A stretch of DNA of 64,000 nucleotides, taken from assembly GCF_947495025.1 (NCBI RefSeq), contig NZ_CANLXG010000001.1, forward strand, positions 744,001 to 808,000, in the 5' to 3' direction. The DNA is from an uncultured Roseobacter sp. GTDB taxonomy: Bacteria; Pseudomonadota; Alphaproteobacteria; Rhodobacterales; Rhodobacteraceae. This document shows positions 7,627 to 15,555 of this stretch, one piece after another (the stretch's first letter is position 1; each line of letters begins with the position of its first letter). Below the pieces are notes generated by a model. The model was given only the letters and a program-made list of their open reading frames with translations. It did not search any database and had not been told where the DNA came from. Made by a program: the position numbers and the translations under genes.

Positions 7627-8583
7627 ATGAAATCCGCAGAAATAGCGCAGGTCGGCATCCTCGTTCTGGCCGATTGCAATACGCTGTCACTGGCCGCAGC
7701 GGCTGATCCGCTGCGTGCAGCCAACCGCCAGGCCAGACGCAGGCTCTATCGCTGGCAGTTTCTGACGCCGGGGCCGGAGGCGGTAACGCTCACCAGCGGG
7801 CTGACGATCCCCGCAAGGCCTCTGGCATCGGTGGATCATGTCGACTTTCTGATTGTTGTGGCAGGGTTCGGGCTCGAGGCGCAGGCAACCCCCGCGCTGG
7901 GTGCTGCTGTGCGGCGGCTGTCGGCCCGGGCCAAGCGTATCGCCGGGATCGACGGCGGGCCATGGATACTGGCCCGCGCCGGTGTGCTGGACGGGCACCG
8001 GGCCACCACGCACTGGGAGGATCTGGACCGGTTTGCCAGCACGTTTCCCGGGGTTCATGCCGAAAATGCCCGCTTTGTGGCGGATGGGAAATGCGTCACC
8101 AGCGGAGGTGCAGCACCAGCCATTGAGATGATGCTGCACGTTATCGGCGCACAACATGGTCCGGCTCTGGCCGCACGCATTGCCGGGAGTTTTATCTACG
8201 AGCCCCCGCCGCAACCCGCCCGCCCGCAGCAGCGCAAAGGGCTGCCTGCTGGCGTGTCGGCACTGACGGCAAGAGTTCATGCCATGATGGAGGCAAATAT
8301 CGAAGATCCGCTGAGCCTGGCCCGGATTGCCCGCGAGGCCGGGCTGAGCCCCCGGGCCCTGCAGATGCGGTTTCAGAGAGACCTGCAGACAACCCCACAG
8401 GCCCATTACCTGTCGCTGCGGCTGGGGGAGGCAGAGCGGCTGATCAGTGATACGGATATGGCCGTTCAGGATATTGCGGTTACAACCGGTTTTTCATCGC
8501 AGGCAGCCTTTGCCCGCGCCTTCTCGGCCTATGCCGGGCAAAGCGCCAGCCGGTTCCGCTCCCGGTACCGCACGCCTCAGTAA
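7627..8583 (+). CDS. GlxA/CdhR-like AraC-family transcriptional regulator
   Basis: A 318-residue regulator with an N-terminal DJ-1/PfpI (class I amidotransferase-like) domain (about 8-190) and a C-terminal AraC/XylS double helix-turn-helix (about 220-315, with LARIAREAGLSPRALQMRFQ and DIAVTTGFSSQAAFARAF). This is the architecture of CdhR, the carnitine-responsive activator of carnitine dehydrogenase genes in pseudomonads, and the gene is divergent from such an operon here, so it is very probably its activator. ATG 7627 follows directly on an in-frame TTG; no strong ribosome site is seen. The 3' end overlaps the convergent aldo/keto reductase by 7 bases. Confidence 0.9.
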   Translation: MKSAEIAQVGILVLADCNTLSLAAAADPLRAANRQARRRLYRWQFLTPGPEAVTLTSGLTIPARPLASVDHVDFLIVVAGFGLEAQATPALGAAVRRLSARAKRIAGIDGGPWILARAGVLDGHRATTHWEDLDRFASTFPGVHAENARFVADGKCVTSGGAAPAIEMMLHVIGAQHGPALAARIAGSFIYEPPPQPARPQQRKGLPAGVSALTARVHAMMEANIEDPLSLARIAREAGLSPRALQMRFQRDLQTTPQAHYLSLRLGEAERLISDTDMAVQDIAVTTGFSSQAAFARAFSAYAGQSASRFRSRYRTPQ

Positions 8584-9620
8584 GGCATCGGGTGCCGGCG
8601 ATGTGCCGCATCGATATCATCCAGCACCTCAGCGCTCAGGTCCATGTCCGCGGCCCCCAGACAGACATCCAGCTGTTCCATGGTTGTGGCACCAAAAATG
8701 ATTGACCCCATGAACGGGCGCGTGCGGCACCAGGCCAGCGACATCTGTGTCAGGTCGAGCCCGTGTTTGTCTGCCACCGCCTGATAGGCTGCGACCGCCT
8801 CAAAGGCCCGGTCTGTGCGCCGACCACCCAGATCAGGGTTAAGCGACATGCGGGACCCTTCGGGCACCTGCCCGTCCTGGTATTTACCGGTCAGCAGGCC
8901 CGCTGCCAGCGGCGAGAAGGAAAGCAGGGATACGTCCTCCTGGATGCTCATTTCGGCCATGTCGGTGTCGTACAGCCTGCACAGAAGTGAATATTCGTTC
9001 TGAACCGATGCCACGCGCGGCCAGCCGTTGCGTTCGGCGACGTCGATCCAGCGGGTTGTTCCCCAGGCGCTCTCGTTGCTAAGACCGAATGCACGGATTG
9101 TGCCGCGTTTTACTTCTTTTTCAAGCGCTTCCAGTGCATCTTCCATATGGCCAACCGTGTCCAGCAGCACCTGGCCCGAGGGGTCATATGTCCAGTTCTT
9201 GCGGAACATATAGCTGCCGCGGTTGGGCCAGTGGAACTGGTAGAGATCGATATAATCGGTCTTCAGCCGCCGCAGCGAACCCTCGATGGTTTCCGGGATG
9301 GTCTTCGAGGAAATAGGCGCGCCGTCGCGGACGGCGGCCATACCTTCGCCGGAATGCTTTGTCGCCAGAATCACGTCTTCGCGGCGCTCTGTTTTCTCGA
9401 ACCACAGTCCTATGATGCGCTCGGTGCGGCCAATGGTTTCCGCGCGGATCGGATTGACCGGGTACATCTCGGCGGTGTCGATGAAGTTGATCCCGGCGTC
9501 GAGTGCCCTGTCGATCTGGTCGTGGCCCTGCTCGGCGGTATTCTGTGAGCCCCAGGTCATGGAACCGAGACAAAACTCGGAAACAGAAATACCGGTGCGG
9601 CCCAGTTCATTCATCTTCAT
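8577..9620 (-). CDS. Aldo/keto reductase (Tas-like)
   Basis: A 347-residue NADPH-dependent aldo/keto reductase. Visible catalytic tetrad members are Asp and Tyr in DTAEMYPVNP, Lys in ILATKHSG and His in YQFHWPNRG. The N-terminal GRTGISVSEFCLGSMTWGSQ and the length match the Tas subgroup. Substrate unknown. The open frame continues far upstream to 10748, but ATG 9620 has AAGGAA at good spacing and fits the family N-terminus, so the extension is rejected. It converges on the regulator gene and is divergent from imuA, sharing a 144-base intergenic region. Confidence 0.92.
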   Translation of the reverse strand: MKMNELGRTGISVSEFCLGSMTWGSQNTAEQGHDQIDRALDAGINFIDTAEMYPVNPIRAETIGRTERIIGLWFEKTERREDVILATKHSGEGMAAVRDGAPISSKTIPETIEGSLRRLKTDYIDLYQFHWPNRGSYMFRKNWTYDPSGQVLLDTVGHMEDALEALEKEVKRGTIRAFGLSNESAWGTTRWIDVAERNGWPRVASVQNEYSLLCRLYDTDMAEMSIQEDVSLLSFSPLAAGLLTGKYQDGQVPEGSRMSLNPDLGGRRTDRAFEAVAAYQAVADKHGLDLTQMSLAWCRTRPFMGSIIFGATTMEQLDVCLGAADMDLSAEVLDDIDAAHRRHPMPY

Positions 9621-9730
9621 CGTGGCGTTCCTTATCTGCGTTGCCGCGACTGTAATGCGCAGAATACTGCGGGCAACCCGGTTTTGTTTTCCCGGCGCTC
9701 CGGGGCTCCGTCGCGGGTAACAGGCAGGTA

Positions 9731-9758
9731 TTGAGAACAAAGCAGGAACATGTATATT
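9731..9758 (+). promoter_or_regulatory. SOS promoter with LexA box upstream of imuA
   Basis: GAAC at 9735-9738 and GAAC at 9746-9749 are exactly 7 bases apart, matching the alphaproteobacterial LexA operator GAAC-N7-GAAC (or GTTC-N7-GTTC). A promoter overlaps it: -35 TTGAGA at 9731-9736, a 16-base spacer and -10 TATATT at 9753-9758. LexA would therefore block polymerase binding. Transcription should begin at about 9764-9766, on the ATG itself. Confidence 0.8.
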
Positions 9759-9764
9759 TGACAC

Positions 9765-10382
9765 ATGCCTGTAGCTCACCCCCTCCTCTCCCGCCGCCCG
9801 GCCCGTCCAACCGCCTCTCTGCCCCTGTTTGAGGATGCGCCTGACCTGCAGCTTGCAAAGGCACGTGTGCACGAAGCCTGTGGCACGGCGCGCCGCACCA
9901 TGGCCGTCTGGCTGGCCGCCCGCACCACCGGACCTGTCATCTGGGTCAGCCCCGCCTGGGCGCAGGACCAGCTGAACGCAGACGGCCTGCGTGACTGGAC
10001 TGATCCGGCCAGGCTGATCTTTGTCCGGCCACGCCGCGCCGAGGATGTGTTGTGGACGATGGAGGAAATCCTGCGCTCCGGTGCCGTGGCACTGGCCGTC
10101 GCGGATCTGCCGGGTCTGCCCGGACTGACCCAGGTGCGCCGCATGCATCTGGCTGCAGAAACCGGTGCCACAGAAGGCCAGCACGCCCCTGTCGGGCTGC
10201 TGCTGACCCCCGGCAAAGGCGGCGCTGCAGGGGTCGAGACCCGCTGGCATCTTGCGCCGGATCATACCGCCGGTCCGGACGGCTGGCTGCTTGAGCGGCT
10301 GCGCGCACGCACCGCGCCCTGGTGCAGCTGGCAGATCACGAGGGACCGCCAGGACCGGGTGCTGCGCATCAAAACGGCGTGA
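9765..10382 (+). CDS. imuA: ImuA-like SOS mutagenesis protein
   Basis: A 205-residue RecA-like protein lacking a Walker A motif. The central block RLIFVRPRRAEDVLWTMEEI and the following LPGLTQVRRMHLAAE match the ImuA family, which works with ImuB and DnaE2 in damage-induced mutagenesis. A perfect LexA box lies directly upstream, which independently supports SOS control. There is no Shine-Dalgarno sequence, and the predicted transcription start coincides with the ATG, so the mRNA may be leaderless. imuB and dnaE2 are not next to it: the next gene is a YceI protein 60 bases away. The partners are absent or elsewhere on the chromosome. Confidence 0.8.
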   Translation: MPVAHPLLSRRPARPTASLPLFEDAPDLQLAKARVHEACGTARRTMAVWLAARTTGPVIWVSPAWAQDQLNADGLRDWTDPARLIFVRPRRAEDVLWTMEEILRSGAVALAVADLPGLPGLTQVRRMHLAAETGATEGQHAPVGLLLTPGKGGAAGVETRWHLAPDHTAGPDGWLLERLRARTAPWCSWQITRDRQDRVLRIKTA

Positions 10383-10442
10383 CACCTCTGGACGCGGACA
10401 TACCCGTACTACCATCTGATCACGGAAAGGCGGGAAAAACCC

Positions 10443-11036
10443 ATGCTCATACTGACACGGCGAACAACGATTGCCGGCGCATTTGCGACCCTGGCTACCG
10501 CAGCGCACAGCGCGCCACAGCCTTACCGGCTGCTCAAGGACAAATCGACCGTGACGTTCACCTTTCTGGTCAACGGCAGTGCGCAGACAGGCCGGGTGCC
10601 CGTCAGCACGGCCGATATCCGCGTGGATCCGGGCAATCTCGCGCGCTCGTCTGCCGAGGTCACTGCAGATATACGCGAAGCGCGCACCGGTTTTGGCCCC
10701 GTCACCCAGGCGCTGCTGAGCGCGTCGGTTCTGGATGCAAAGACCCATCCGGTTGTTTCGTTCCGCTCCACCCGGATCCGCCTCGGCGCTCAGGGCAGAA
10801 TATCTGAAGGCGCCCGGATCGAAGGCGATCTGACGCTGCGCGGTGTGACCGCTCCCCTCAGCCTGGATGCAAAGCTGAGCCGCCCTGCCGGGTCAGCCCC
10901 TGATGATCTTTCCGAGCTTTACGTGGATCTGACCGGCGCGCTCAGCCGAAACACCTGGGGCGCCAGCGGCTATGCCGATTTCGTGGCCGACGGGGTCCGC
11001 ATCGACATTCACGCGGAAATCCGTGCCCGCGCATAA
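10443..11036 (+). CDS. YceI-family periplasmic lipid-binding protein
   Basis: A 197-residue exported protein. The signal region MLILTRRTTIAGAFATLATA carries a twin-arginine-like TRR and ends near AHSA-PQ. The mature part is a lipocalin-like YceI barrel, shown by KSTVTFTFLVNG, the central HPVVSFRSTRIRL and DLTLRGVTAPLSLD. Members bind polyisoprenoids such as ubiquinone in the periplasm. The gene follows imuA in the same direction, with a gap of 60 bases that probably holds its own control signals; I see no functional link with SOS repair. Family assignment is firm; the ligand is inferred from the family. Confidence 0.88.
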   Translation: MLILTRRTTIAGAFATLATAAHSAPQPYRLLKDKSTVTFTFLVNGSAQTGRVPVSTADIRVDPGNLARSSAEVTADIREARTGFGPVTQALLSASVLDAKTHPVVSFRSTRIRLGAQGRISEGARIEGDLTLRGVTAPLSLDAKLSRPAGSAPDDLSELYVDLTGALSRNTWGASGYADFVADGVRIDIHAEIRARA

Positions 11037-11102
11037 AAACGACTCTCCTTTGTCGAATAACCACAAGGAATAGTTGCACGACAGGCAGATGCTGGCCCCA
11101 TT

Positions 11103-12359
11103 ATGCGCCTGCTGATTTCTTTTGCCGCCCTGTTTCTCTCTGTCATCCTGCTGCAGCTTTCATCCGGTGGCGTCGGCCCGCTTGATGCGCTTTCAGGCAT
11201 CGCGCTTGACTTCACACGCCAGGAAATCGGCCTTTTGGGCTCTGCGCATTTCCTCGGTTTTTTCATCGGCTGCTGGTGGGCACCGCGACTGATGGGCAGC
11301 GTCGGACACTCGCGCGCTTTTGCCGCTTTTACTGCGGCGGGGGCCATCGGCCTGATGAGCCATATGGTTGTGGTCGATCCGGTTGCATGGGCTGTGATGC
11401 GTGTCGCCTCGGGGATATGTGTCGCCGGATGTTACACGGTGATCGAAGCGTGGCTGCAGGCCAAGGTGACCAACCAGACCCGCGGCCGGACCATGGCTGT
11501 TTACCGGGTCGTGGACATGACCGGATCGCTGGCCGCGCAGATGGTCATCAGCGTGCTCGAGCCGGCGTCCTATGTATCCTACAATCTGCTGGCCATCGTT
11601 TGCTGCGCTGCCCTGCTGCCCCTGACACTGACCCGTGTACCACAGCCTGAAACACCCTCGTCACCGCGCCTGCGCCCCGGGCTGGCCTATCACCGCTCAC
11701 CACTGGCAGCAGCGGCTGTTCTGGTCGCTGCCCTGTCCAGCGCATCGTTCCGGATGGTCGGACCACTTTACGGCGAAGAGGTCGGCCTGAGCACCGCGCA
11801 GATCGCCTGGTTTCTGTCGGCCTTTGTGCTGGGTGGCGCGCTGGCGCAATATCCGATGGGCTGGCTGGCCGACAAATATGACCGCCGTTACGTTCTTGTG
11901 TGGCTGTCGGCCGCCGCAATTGTCAGTTCGGCCATCAGTATCTTGTCCGCAGGCCTCGGGACCACGGGGATCATGCTGACTGCAGGCCTTTTCGGTTTGA
12001 CGACTTTCCCGATCTATTCCGTAGCGGCAGCACACGCTCATGATTTCGCACACGACAGCGAACGCGTCGAACTCTCTGCCGCGCTGATGTTCTGGTACGC
12101 GATGGGGGCGATTGCTGCCCCTTATCTTGCCTCACTTTTCATCGACGCCTACGGGCCTGCGGCCCTCTTTGTCATGATTGCAGCAGGCCACGTGGCGCTG
12201 GTTGTCTTTGGTCTGGCCCGGATGCGCGCCCGCCCGGCCCCGTCAGAGAGAACGCGCTACACCTATGCGCCCCGCACGTCATTTACGATCGGGCGGCTGA
12301 CCCGCCGGTTCCGCAATGGCATCCGTGATCCCGCCGATCCGCAGGAAGATCACAAATAG
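11103..12359 (+). CDS. MFS transporter (YcaD-like)
   Basis: A 418-residue major facilitator with about 12 predicted helices, the MFS-type loop WLADKYDRRYVL after helix 8 (about 258-269) and a basic cytoplasmic C-terminal tail. The N-terminus resembles the YcaD-type subgroup, for which no substrate is known. No Shine-Dalgarno sequence is apparent before ATG 11103. The 66 bases upstream contain the short inverted repeat CGACTCTCCTTTGTCG. metG follows 63 bases downstream on the same strand. Confidence 0.87.
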   Translation: MRLLISFAALFLSVILLQLSSGGVGPLDALSGIALDFTRQEIGLLGSAHFLGFFIGCWWAPRLMGSVGHSRAFAAFTAAGAIGLMSHMVVVDPVAWAVMRVASGICVAGCYTVIEAWLQAKVTNQTRGRTMAVYRVVDMTGSLAAQMVISVLEPASYVSYNLLAIVCCAALLPLTLTRVPQPETPSSPRLRPGLAYHRSPLAAAAVLVAALSSASFRMVGPLYGEEVGLSTAQIAWFLSAFVLGGALAQYPMGWLADKYDRRYVLVWLSAAAIVSSAISILSAGLGTTGIMLTAGLFGLTTFPIYSVAAAHAHDFAHDSERVELSAALMFWYAMGAIAAPYLASLFIDAYGPAALFVMIAAGHVALVVFGLARMRARPAPSERTRYTYAPRTSFTIGRLTRRFRNGIRDPADPQEDHK

Positions 12360-12422
12360 CGTGGTCCTCGGCAGAAAGCTGGGGTAGAGGATGCGCAACG
12401 CTCAGAAGTACGGAACAGCACC

Positions 12423-14141
12423 ATGGCACGCCACCTGATCACCTCCGCCATTCCCTACATCAACGGGATCAAGCACTTGGGAAACCTTGTCGGAAGCCAG
12501 CTGCCGGCAGATCTCTATGCCCGCTATCTGCGTGCGCGCGGCCACGAGGTGATGTTTCTGTGTGCAACCGACGAGCACGGCACACCGGCCGAACTGGCAG
12601 CGGCAAAGGCGGGCAAACCGGTGGCGGAATACTGCGCTGAAATGCATGAGGTGCAATCCGGAATTGCCGATGGCTTTGGCCTGTCCTTTGACCATTTCGG
12701 CCGATCATCAAGCCCGCAGAACCATGCGCTGACCCAGCATTTCGCGGGCCGTCTGGCCGATGCCGGGCATATCCGCGAAGTGAGCGAAAAACAGGTCTAC
12801 TCAAATGCTGATGGCCGCTTTCTGCCGGATCGCTATATCGAAGGCACCTGCCCCAACTGCGGATACGACAAGGCGCGTGGCGATCAGTGCGAAAACTGTA
12901 CCAAGCAGCTGGACCCGACCGACCTGATCGAGCCGCGCTCTGCTGTGTCCGGCTCGACCGATCTGGAAGTGCGCGAAACCAAGCATCTTTATCTGCGCCA
13001 GTCCCAGATGAAAGACCAGCTCGATGCGTGGATCGACAGCAAGTCTGACTGGCCCGTTCTGACCACATCGATTGCCAAAAAGTGGCTGCACGACGGTGAC
13101 GGCCTGCGCGACCGCGGCATCACCCGCGATCTGAACTGGGGTATTCCCGTCCGGCGGGGCAAGGAAGACTGGCCAGGTATGGAGGGCAAGGTTTTCTATG
13201 TCTGGTTCGACGCACCCATCGAATACATTGCCTGTGCTGCAGAATGGGCCGAGGCAAACGGGCGACCGGATGCAGACTGGGAGCGCTGGTGGCGCACAGA
13301 CAAGGGCGCGGACGATGTGCGCTACACCCAGTTTATGGGCAAGGACAACGTGCCTTTTCACACGCTCAGTTTTCCCGCGACCCTGATCGGGTCGGGAGAG
13401 CCCTGGAAGATGGTCGATCACCTCAAATCGTTCAACTATCTCAACTATGATGGCGGCCAGTTCTCGACGTCGCAGGGGCGCGGCATCTTCATGGACCAGG
13501 CGCTGGAAATTCTGCCGGCAGATTACTGGCGCTGGTGGCTGCTGAGCCATGCGCCCGAAAGCAGCGATTCAGAGTTCACCTGGGAGAATTTTCAGCAGTC
13601 CGTGAACAAGGATCTGGCGGATGTCCTGGGCAATTTTGTCAGCCGTATCACCAAATTCTGCCGCTCCAGATTTGGCGAGGCCGTACCGCAGGGCGGCGAT
13701 TACGGAGCCGATGAGGCAGCGCTGATCAGTGACCTGACCGACATGCTGGCACGTTACGAGACGGCAATGGAGCAGATGGAAGTGCGCAAATCTGCAGCTG
13801 AGCTGCGGGCCATCTGGGCGCGCGGGAATGAATATCTGCAGTCTGTCGCCCCCTGGACCCTGTTCAAAACCGACCCCGGTCAGGCGGCTGCGCAGACAAG
13901 GCTCGGCCTGAACCTGGCGCGGCTTTTTGCTGTGCTTTCATCGCCGTTTCTGCCCACGGCGTCCGAAAAAATACTGACCGCTCTGAACGCAACCGACACC
14001 TCATGGCCGGACGATCTGAACAGCTTTCTGCGGGAGCTGGAGCCCGGTCACGGATTTGACGTGCCTGACGTGTTGTTTGCCAAGATCACTGACGAGCAGG
14101 CAGAAGACTGGAGCACGCGTTTCTCGGGAGTGCGGGACTGA
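12423..14141 (+). CDS. metG: Methionyl-tRNA synthetase
   Basis: A 572-residue class I aminoacyl-tRNA synthetase that charges tRNA-Met. The HIGH-equivalent signature is HLGN in [15 protein letters not shown] (about 11-25). The zinc knuckle region carries [17 protein letters not shown] (about 143-159). The KMSKS-equivalent is FSTSQ in [13 protein letters not shown], a form common in this MetG subgroup. The anticodon-binding helical domain fills the last 180 residues, and there is no C-terminal tRNA-binding (EMAP-like) domain. GGAAC lies upstream of the ATG. It is followed by tRNA-Leu on the opposite strand. Confidence 0.97.
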   Translation: MARHLITSAIPYINGIKHLGNLVGSQLPADLYARYLRARGHEVMFLCATDEHGTPAELAAAKAGKPVAEYCAEMHEVQSGIADGFGLSFDHFGRSSSPQNHALTQHFAGRLADAGHIREVSEKQVYSNADGRFLPDRYIEGTCPNCGYDKARGDQCENCTKQLDPTDLIEPRSAVSGSTDLEVRETKHLYLRQSQMKDQLDAWIDSKSDWPVLTTSIAKKWLHDGDGLRDRGITRDLNWGIPVRRGKEDWPGMEGKVFYVWFDAPIEYIACAAEWAEANGRPDADWERWWRTDKGADDVRYTQFMGKDNVPFHTLSFPATLIGSGEPWKMVDHLKSFNYLNYDGGQFSTSQGRGIFMDQALEILPADYWRWWLLSHAPESSDSEFTWENFQQSVNKDLADVLGNFVSRITKFCRSRFGEAVPQGGDYGADEAALISDLTDMLARYETAMEQMEVRKSAAELRAIWARGNEYLQSVAPWTLFKTDPGQAAAQTRLGLNLARLFAVLSSPFLPTASEKILTALNATDTSWPDDLNSFLRELEPGHGFDVPDVLFAKITDEQAEDWSTRFSGVRD

Positions 14142-14256
14142 TTGCGGCACCGCTCTCTTGTTGGCCGGGCAGCGCCTTGTGAAATTCTGACATGCGCAAT
14201 CAAGACCCATCTGCGCCCTGATCACGGCCTGTTATCTGCGAATGTTTCCAGGCGCC

Positions 14257-14342
14257 TGGTACCCGCGGCCGGGCTCGAACCGGCACGGCATTTCTGCCTG
14301 GGGATTTTAAGTCCCCTGTGTCTACCATTCCACCACGCGGGC
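14257..14342 (-). tRNA. tRNA-Leu (anticodon UAA)
   Basis: Reading the minus strand, an 86-base cloverleaf begins GCCCGCG at 14342 and ends CGCGGGT-ACCA at 14257; the acceptor stem pairs fully except a G1-U72 wobble, and CCA is encoded. The anticodon stem-loop is GGGGA-CTTAAAA-TCCCC, giving UAA. A long variable arm follows and the T-loop reads GGTTCGAGCC. It is a class II tRNA, as expected for leucine. Confidence 0.96.
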
Positions 14343-14382
14343 CTGTGCCGCACCATAGCGGCAGCAACGGCGGTGTAAACGG

Positions 14383-14937
14383 TCAGATATCCTTTCCCGG
14401 CACCGCAAGCGGCGCGCCTTCGTTCAGCAGAAACCGTTCAGAAAGCCAGGGGTTGTTTTCCAGCGCCAGCAACAGTTCGGCGCGCGCCTCGTCGATACGG
14501 CCCATGTTCATCAAGGTCAGAGCTTTGCCGGAGCGCGCACCCACATGATCCGGAGAGATACCGAGCGCCAGATCGAGATCCGTCAGCGCTTTTTCATAAT
14601 CCTCGCGCAGGAAATGCACAAAGGCGCGCTGGTTGTAGCCTTCGGCGTAGAGCGGGCAGTATTCGGCCAGCCTGTCGAATTCCTTTATCGCCGCAACGAA
14701 ATCAAAACCGGACCGGAACCGCATACCACGGTCCAGTACTTCCTGTGCGGTCTCATCGGGCGCGCGCAGCCAGACCTGCCACATGCGCGCCGCCGCAGCC
14801 TGCCCTTCTGCATCGTTTGAGGCATTGCGTGCCTCTTCAAACAGGCTCTCAAGCTCTGCGGTGACATCCTGTGGCGCCGGACAGGACGCCAGCGCGCCAC
14901 CTGCCATCAGGCACAATATCATTGCGAGTGTTTTCAT
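14383..14937 (-). CDS. Exported tetratricopeptide-repeat protein
   Basis: A 184-residue protein with a signal peptide ([20 protein letters not shown]; the Cys at 19 with LAS before it could also be read as a lipobox). The mature part has TPR-like helices: one around [19 protein letters not shown], one in [20 protein letters not shown] and one in [20 protein letters not shown]. It is probably a periplasmic adaptor of unknown partner. The open frame extends upstream to 15120, but ATG 14937 gives a proper signal peptide and avoids overlap with the Lrp gene. It lies 31 bases downstream of that gene on the same strand. Confidence 0.85.
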   Translation of the reverse strand: MKTLAMILCLMAGGALASCPAPQDVTAELESLFEEARNASNDAEGQAAAARMWQVWLRAPDETAQEVLDRGMRFRSGFDFVAAIKEFDRLAEYCPLYAEGYNQRAFVHFLREDYEKALTDLDLALGISPDHVGARSGKALTLMNMGRIDEARAELLLALENNPWLSERFLLNEGAPLAVPGKDI

Positions 14938-14968
14938 AAAGGGAATCCTGGCGCACAGGCCCGATTGG

Positions 14969-15466
14969 TCAAGTGGTGTCAGACAGCATCGTTTCCTTGA
15001 CCGCTTCCATCGCCACATATGTGGAGGTGTTCGAAACATGCGGCAGACCGGAAATCGTATCCCCCAGAAAGCGCCTGTATGCCGACATGTCCCGCGTGCG
15101 CACTTTGAGCAGGTAGTCAAAGTTTCCCGCGATCATATGCGCCTGTTCGATCTCCGGCACGCGCGCCACCGCCTGATTGAACGCAGACAGGGCTGCCTCC
15201 CGCGTATCGCTCAGCCGCACCTCGACAAAAGCCACGTGGTCAAGCCCCAGCTGAATCGGATCAAGCAGCGCGCGATAGCCGATAATGACCCCGGCTTCTT
15301 CCAGCCGGCGCAACCGCGCCTGTGTCGGTGATTTGGACAACCCGATCCGACGGGCAAGGTCCGTAATGCTGATCCGACCGTCTTCGGCCAGAACGGAGAG
15401 AATCGACCGGTCAAACCGGTCCAGCGTCACCTTCTCGAATTTCTCGTTTTTTCCTGCTGGTTTCAC
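14969..15466 (-). CDS. putR: Lrp/AsnC-family regulator, PutR-like activator of proline use
   Basis: About 165 residues. An AsnC-type helix-turn-helix lies at the N-terminus (DRFDRSILSVLAEDGRIS, then ITDLARRIGLSKSPTQARLR), followed by the RAM ligand-binding domain (HVAFVEVRLSD, then YLLKVRTRDM). In Rhodobacter-type bacteria an Lrp-like protein, PutR, encoded divergently from putA, activates it in response to proline; the arrangement is the same here. GTG 15466 is chosen because AAGGA lies 6 bases upstream; an ATG at 15490 has a poor site. The gap to putA is 89 bases. Confidence 0.9.
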   Translation of the reverse strand: MKPAGKNEKFEKVTLDRFDRSILSVLAEDGRISITDLARRIGLSKSPTQARLRRLEEAGVIIGYRALLDPIQLGLDHVAFVEVRLSDTREAALSAFNQAVARVPEIEQAHMIAGNFDYLLKVRTRDMSAYRRFLGDTISGLPHVSNTSTYVAMEAVKETMLSDTT

Positions 15467-15555
15467 ATTCTTTCCTTCCAGAACTGGCATTTTCGGTCAT
15501 TATGTCTGTCGGAAACAGGGTATGCTAGAGAAAATGCATGCTCTGGAGAACCGCC
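15467..15555. promoter_or_regulatory. putR-putA divergent control region
   Basis: The 89 bases contain a -10-like TATGCT at 15521-15526 facing putA, but no convincing -35 at 17 bases, which fits an activator-dependent promoter. GGAG at 15545-15548 is the putA ribosome site and decides the ATG at 15556 rather than 15538. Confidence 0.5.

Noticed and set aside
8577..10748. A 723-codon minus-strand open frame covering imuA and the start of yceI
   Set aside because: Only the first part (from ATG 9620) matches a protein family. The rest is antisense to genes with clear family matches and a LexA promoter, and is open merely due to high GC.
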